Part shown: positions 6,981-9,291 of the stretch, piece by piece
Layout: every line of letters begins with the position of its first letter
Numbering within the stretch: position 1 is the first letter of the stretch
Source of the DNA: Pontiellaceae bacterium
GTDB lineage: Bacteria; Verrucomicrobiota; Kiritimatiellia; Kiritimatiellales; Tichowtungiaceae
Assembly: GCA_029934215.1 (NCBI GenBank)
Contig: JAOZMR010000098.1
Coordinates: 1-9,291, forward strand
DNA: 9,291 nucleotides
Direction: 5' to 3'
Notes under the pieces: model-generated
Told to the model about the DNA's origin: nothing
The model's database searches: none
What the model saw: only the letters and a program-made list of their open reading frames with translations
Translations under genes and position numbers: made by a program

Positions 6981-8798
6981 ATGAAAAAGTTCACTTCGTT
7001 ATTCAATATTCCTTGTTCGATATTCTTCTGTTCACTCCTCCTTCTGTCTTGCGGACGGCAGGAACTCGACACGCTTCGCTTTGCCGACGAGCAGGTGCTC
7101 TACGGACAAACCCCTCGAATTCAGGGATTCGACCCTGCAAAATCTGGGGATGTCGGTTCGTCTTTGGCGATCGGAAAAATCTACGAAGGGCTTTTGCAAT
7201 ACGCTTATTTGGCGCGACCCTGCAAAGTCGAGCCGCTCTTGGCCGACGCCATGCCAACCGTTTCCGACGATGGTCTCACTTATACCTTCAAGATTCGGAG
7301 CGGAATCTTTTTTCAGGACGACCCCTGCTTTCCAGACGGCAAAGGGCGCGAGCTGACCGCAGAAGACTTTGTCTACTCCATCAAGCGCGTCGCCGACATC
7401 AAAGTGGCGTCCTCAGGCTACTGGGCATACAACCAACGAATCGTGGGTCTGGATGACTTTCGAGCCACCACCGCAGGCGATTCCCCAACCGATTACGATA
7501 GGGTTGTCGAAGGCTTGCGAGCGCTCGACGAGCGTACATTTCAAATTCAGCTCGCCGGGCCCTATCCGCAACTGCTATGGGTACTCGCCATGCACTACAG
7601 CTTTGCCGTTCCGCGCGAGGCAATCGAATTTTATGGCGACACCTTCGTAAACCATCCCGTCGGAACAGGGCCGCATATTCTCCATAAATGGAAACGCAAC
7701 TACCGCATCGAATTTATCCGCAACCCCAAATGGGTCGAAACAGGACGCATCGAGCTATATCCGTCCGAAGGCTCCGACGAAGACCGCGCGGCGGGGCTCC
7801 TCGACGATGCGGGCAAACAGCTTCCATTTCTCGATCGGATTGTTCAATACGTCGTGGACGATCAAGCCACCCAATGGATGATGTTTCTCGCCGGTCAATT
7901 CAGCTTCACAGGAATCGATCGCGACAACTGGGACGTCGTCATCACGCCGGACAAAAAGTTGGTCGATCGACTCCAAGAGCAGAGAATTCGACTGATCGCC
8001 ACACCGACGATCGACCTCTACTACATCGGCTTCAACATGGACGACCCCGTCGTCGGGAAAAACAAAAAACTCCGCCAAGCACTTTCTTGCGCGCTCAATC
8101 CCGACGTGCTTGTGCAGTACTATAATGGTCGCGTCACCCCCATTTACGGCCCCGTCCCCCATCCAATGCCTGGATTCAAAGCTGAGCCGACCGCCTATTC
8201 GCACAACCTCGAAAAAGCCAAAAAACTTCTGACGGAAGCGGGCTATCCAAACGGAATTGATCCAGAAACTGGGCGGCGATTGACGCTGACACTCGAACTC
8301 GGCGGCGCGGGCGGCGGAGTTCGCCAGCAGGTCGATCTACTCGCCACTCAATTCGACAAAATCGGAGTGGTTCTCAAAGGCGGCTACAACAACTGGCCCA
8401 CCTTCCTCGACAAAATGGATCGTCGCCAAGCGCAGCTGTTCCAACTCGGCTGGGTCGCCGACTATCCAGACCCCGAAAACTTCCTCCAGCTATTTCACAG
8501 CGACAACGCATCGCCCGGCCCCAACCACGCCAACTACGCAAACCCCGAATTCGACAAACTCTACGAACAGGTTCGCGACCTCCTTCCCTGTGACGAAAAA
8601 AACCGCCTCTGCGAGCAGATGGCGGACATGGTCGTCGAAGACTGCCCTTGGATTTTCCTTTATCAGCCCATGAGTTACGCACTCATACACGACTGGCTCA
8701 AAAACTTCAAACGCCACGACTTCCCCTACGGCATGGTCAAATACCGCCGCGCCGACAACGCTCTCTGGAACGAGTGGAAGCTGGAGCAGAAGAAATGA
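6981..8798 (+). CDS. Family 5 peptide-type ABC transporter substrate-binding lipoprotein
   Basis: This is a 605-residue extracytoplasmic solute-binding protein of the OppA/DppA class (SBP_bac_5). It has a lipoprotein signal peptide, with a basic start (MKK), a hydrophobic core and the lipobox LLSC, so Cys24 would be lipidated. Family features follow in order: the early 'RIQGFDPAKSGDVGSSLAIGKIYEGLLQY' (46-74), 'YTFKIRSGIFFQDD' (101-114) with 'LTAEDFVYSIKRV' (125-137), 'VGTGPHIL', 'YYIGFNMDDP...LRQALSCALN' and 'GWVADYPDPENFLQLFHSDN'. ATG at 6981 is chosen over TTG at 6975 because AAGG lies 7 nt upstream and the resulting N-terminus MKK is typical. The natural partners are two permeases and two ATPases, but none follows in this window. 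Instead a broken ORF6N gene begins at its stop codon. Oligopeptides, dipeptides or another peptide-like ligand are possible, and the ligand cannot be read from sequence. Confidence 0.92.
   Translation: MKKFTSLFNIPCSIFFCSLLLLSCGRQELDTLRFADEQVLYGQTPRIQGFDPAKSGDVGSSLAIGKIYEGLLQYAYLARPCKVEPLLADAMPTVSDDGLTYTFKIRSGIFFQDDPCFPDGKGRELTAEDFVYSIKRVADIKVASSGYWAYNQRIVGLDDFRATTAGDSPTDYDRVVEGLRALDERTFQIQLAGPYPQLLWVLAMHYSFAVPREAIEFYGDTFVNHPVGTGPHILHKWKRNYRIEFIRNPKWVETGRIELYPSEGSDEDRAAGLLDDAGKQLPFLDRIVQYVVDDQATQWMMFLAGQFSFTGIDRDNWDVVITPDKKLVDRLQEQRIRLIATPTIDLYYIGFNMDDPVVGKNKKLRQALSCALNPDVLVQYYNGRVTPIYGPVPHPMPGFKAEPTAYSHNLEKAKKLLTEAGYPNGIDPETGRRLTLTLELGGAGGGVRQQVDLLATQFDKIGVVLKGGYNNWPTFLDKMDRRQAQLFQLGWVADYPDPENFLQLFHSDNASPGPNHANYANPEFDKLYEQVRDLLPCDEKNRLCEQMADMVVEDCPWIFLYQPMSYALIHDWLKNFKRHDFPYGMVKYRRADNALWNEWKLEQKK
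6994..7025 (-). repeat. Copy 2 of the 32-nt repeat, inverted and inside the signal-peptide codons
   Basis: Read on the minus strand it is the partner of 6941-6972 (25 of 32 matches, including a perfect 14-nt run at 7012-7025). It encodes residues 5-15 or so of the lipoprotein signal peptide. The start codon at 6981 lies in the 21-nt loop between the two copies. Confidence 0.75.
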
Positions 8799-9025
8799 AT
8801 GAGCTGGTCAAACGCGGAACCCTCTCAGAAAAATTCATCTAGTGCGTGGCACGCAAGTCATGCTGGATAGAGATTTGGCAGAGTTGTATGGAACCGAAAC
8901 ACGCACGCTTAAAACAGGCGATTAGAAGAAATCTAGAGCGTTTCCCTGCGGATTTCATGTTTGAACTCAATGACACAGACATCAATCAGTTGGTATCACA
9001 ATCTGTGATACCTTCCAGAACGTAG
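8795..9025 (+). pseudogene. ORF6N-domain protein gene, frameshifted and truncated
   Basis: ORF6N domains occur in phage and phage-like DNA-associated proteins. The family N-terminus is readable only by shifting frame twice. From ATG 8795 the product reads MNELVKRGTLSEK. At an A run (8829-8833) one A appears lost, and the next frame reads IHLVRGTQVMLDRDLAELYG (8833-8892) and continues TETRTLK. At 8911-8914 one A appears gained, and reading returns to the first frame with QAIRRNLERFPADFMFELND then INQLVSQSVIPSRT, ending at TAG 9023-9025. Known family members continue well beyond the VIPS segment, so the 3' part is missing. Uncorrected, the first frame stops at TAG 8840-8842 and the second at TAG 8923-8925. 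The start overlaps the stop of the binding-protein gene (ATGA) and has GGAG 8 nt upstream (8783-8786). Decay is the simplest reading. Homopolymer sequencing errors could explain the two shifts but not the truncation. Confidence 0.8.
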
Positions 9026-9058
9026 TTTGAAAATAATTGATCAGTTGAAACGAAAGTA

Positions 9059-9079
9059 GGACAGGCTTCCAGCCTGTTC
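9059..9079. repeat. Short palindromic repeat, ACAGGCT-TCC-AGCCTGT
   Basis: The arms 9061-9067 and 9071-9077 are perfect 7-bp complements around a TCC loop, and one G-U plus one G-C pair could extend the stem outward. Very similar 'acaggctggaagcctgt' elements are, from memory, common between genes in PVC-group genomes. No T run follows, so it is listed as a repeat rather than a terminator. Confidence 0.65.
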
Positions 9080-9101
9080 GCTGTAGCAAAGAGAATTTAG
9101 A

Positions 9102-9119
9102 CAGGATGAGCAGGATGGA
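9102..9119 (+). repeat. Tandem 9-nt repeat CAGGATGAG/CAGGATGGA
   Basis: Two adjacent units share CAGGATG. Sequences of the type 'acaggatgaacaggat' recur between genes in many environmental bacteria, which is a recollection. Function is unknown. Confidence 0.6.
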
Positions 9120-9204
9120 AGAAAAAAGGTAACCGTTCACGGGGGTGAAAATTGGCAATGGCAATTACCTGAATCCGTTAGATAACTTCTAAAAAACATG
9201 CGTT

Positions 9205-9266
9205 ACCTGTTGGGCTGGAACGGCTAATATGACCGAACAATCAAATCAAAAACCAACCCAACAGGT
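9205..9266 (+). promoter_or_regulatory. 14-nt inverted repeat enclosing a leader, overlapping a ribosome-binding site
   Basis: The arms are 9205-9218 (ACCTGTTGGGCTGG) and 9253-9266 (CCAACCCAACAGGT). They pair at 13 of 14 positions, with the outer 10 perfect, around a 34-nt loop. The 3' arm includes AGGT, the first bases of the Shine-Dalgarno-like AGGTGAG of the frame starting at 9273. If the RNA folds, this site would be partly covered, which could restrain translation. The pairing is seen directly and the regulatory role is inferred. Confidence 0.45.
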
Positions 9267-9272
9267 GAGTAA

Positions 9273-9291
9273 ATGAAACACTATAAACTGA
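9273..9291 (+). CDS. Possible 5' end of a gene cut by the window edge
   Basis: An ATG at 9273 is preceded by AGGTGAG with a short spacing and reads MKHYKL before the window ends. Six codons cannot identify a family. Its place after repeats and an end-like sequence makes a transposase conceivable, since some IS transposases start with a similar M-K-x-Y-x-L, but this is a guess. It may equally be a chance reading frame. Confidence 0.3.

Larger units (their letters stand above)
9026..9272. other. Intergenic repeat-bearing region after the ORF6N relic
   Basis: No gene is recognisable in these 247 nt. The stretch holds a perfect palindrome with a 3-nt loop, a tandem 9-nt repeat, a GTAACC-type end-like sequence, a small hairpin TTCAC(9136-9140)/GTGAA(9145-9149) and a 14-nt inverted repeat. 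Each is listed separately where supportable. Together they suggest accessory or mobile DNA. Confidence 0.5.

Noticed and set aside
6967..6984. Five-codon leader frame (MKVWL) overlapping the binding-protein start as ATGA
   Set aside because: It is too short to distinguish from chance, and its ATG falls inside the repeat copy.
9129..9190. Integron attC-like site around GTTAGATAAC
   Set aside because: A GTTRRRY-like core is present, but no properly spaced partner core or L box pairing is visible, and there is no integrase or cassette array.
1..9291. CRISPR array, tRNA or rRNA genes
   Set aside because: No regularly spaced direct repeats and no tRNA or rRNA signatures were seen on either strand, although secG is often near a tRNA gene.

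Overview
This window comes from a Gram-negative bacterium. An OprD-like outer-membrane porin, a lipoprotein signal peptide and SecG all point to a double membrane, and base composition is moderate with dense bacterial gene packing. The sequence does not fix a taxon. Short palindromic intergenic repeats, and a repeat family that runs into coding sequence, are things I associate with the PVC group (Verrucomicrobiota, Kiritimatiellota, Lentisphaerota), but this is recollection and not proof.

Layout. The left 5.5 kb is a tight minus-strand series, read from right to left: a DUF485 small membrane protein, an ActP-type sodium:solute symporter (1-nt overlap), an OprD-like porin (10-nt gap), a YebC/PmpR-family protein (48-nt gap) and an oligosaccharide flippase-like membrane protein (31-nt gap). 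The first three look like one transport unit that would move a small carboxylate, acetate being the best guess, across both membranes. A 223-nt divergent intergenic region separates this series from plus-strand genes: tpiA (triosephosphate isomerase), secG (Sec translocon subunit) and a family 5 peptide-type substrate-binding lipoprotein.

The right end, from about 8.8 kb, is accessory DNA. The stop codon of the binding protein overlaps the start of a broken ORF6N-domain gene, which carries two opposite frameshifts in A runs and a 3' truncation. Next come a palindromic repeat, a tandem CAGGATG repeat, an end-like sequence of a possible insertion element, and a cut-off reading frame whose ribosome-binding site lies in one arm of a 14-nt inverted repeat.

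Most genes are ordinary housekeeping or transport genes, and I see no clear undescribed system. The points most worth a second look are the pair of inverted repeat copies flanking the start codon of the binding protein, one of which encodes much of its signal peptide, the double-frameshifted ORF6N relic, the symporter-porin operon with its enlarged extracytoplasmic insert, and the long two-part inverted repeat between tpiA and secG.
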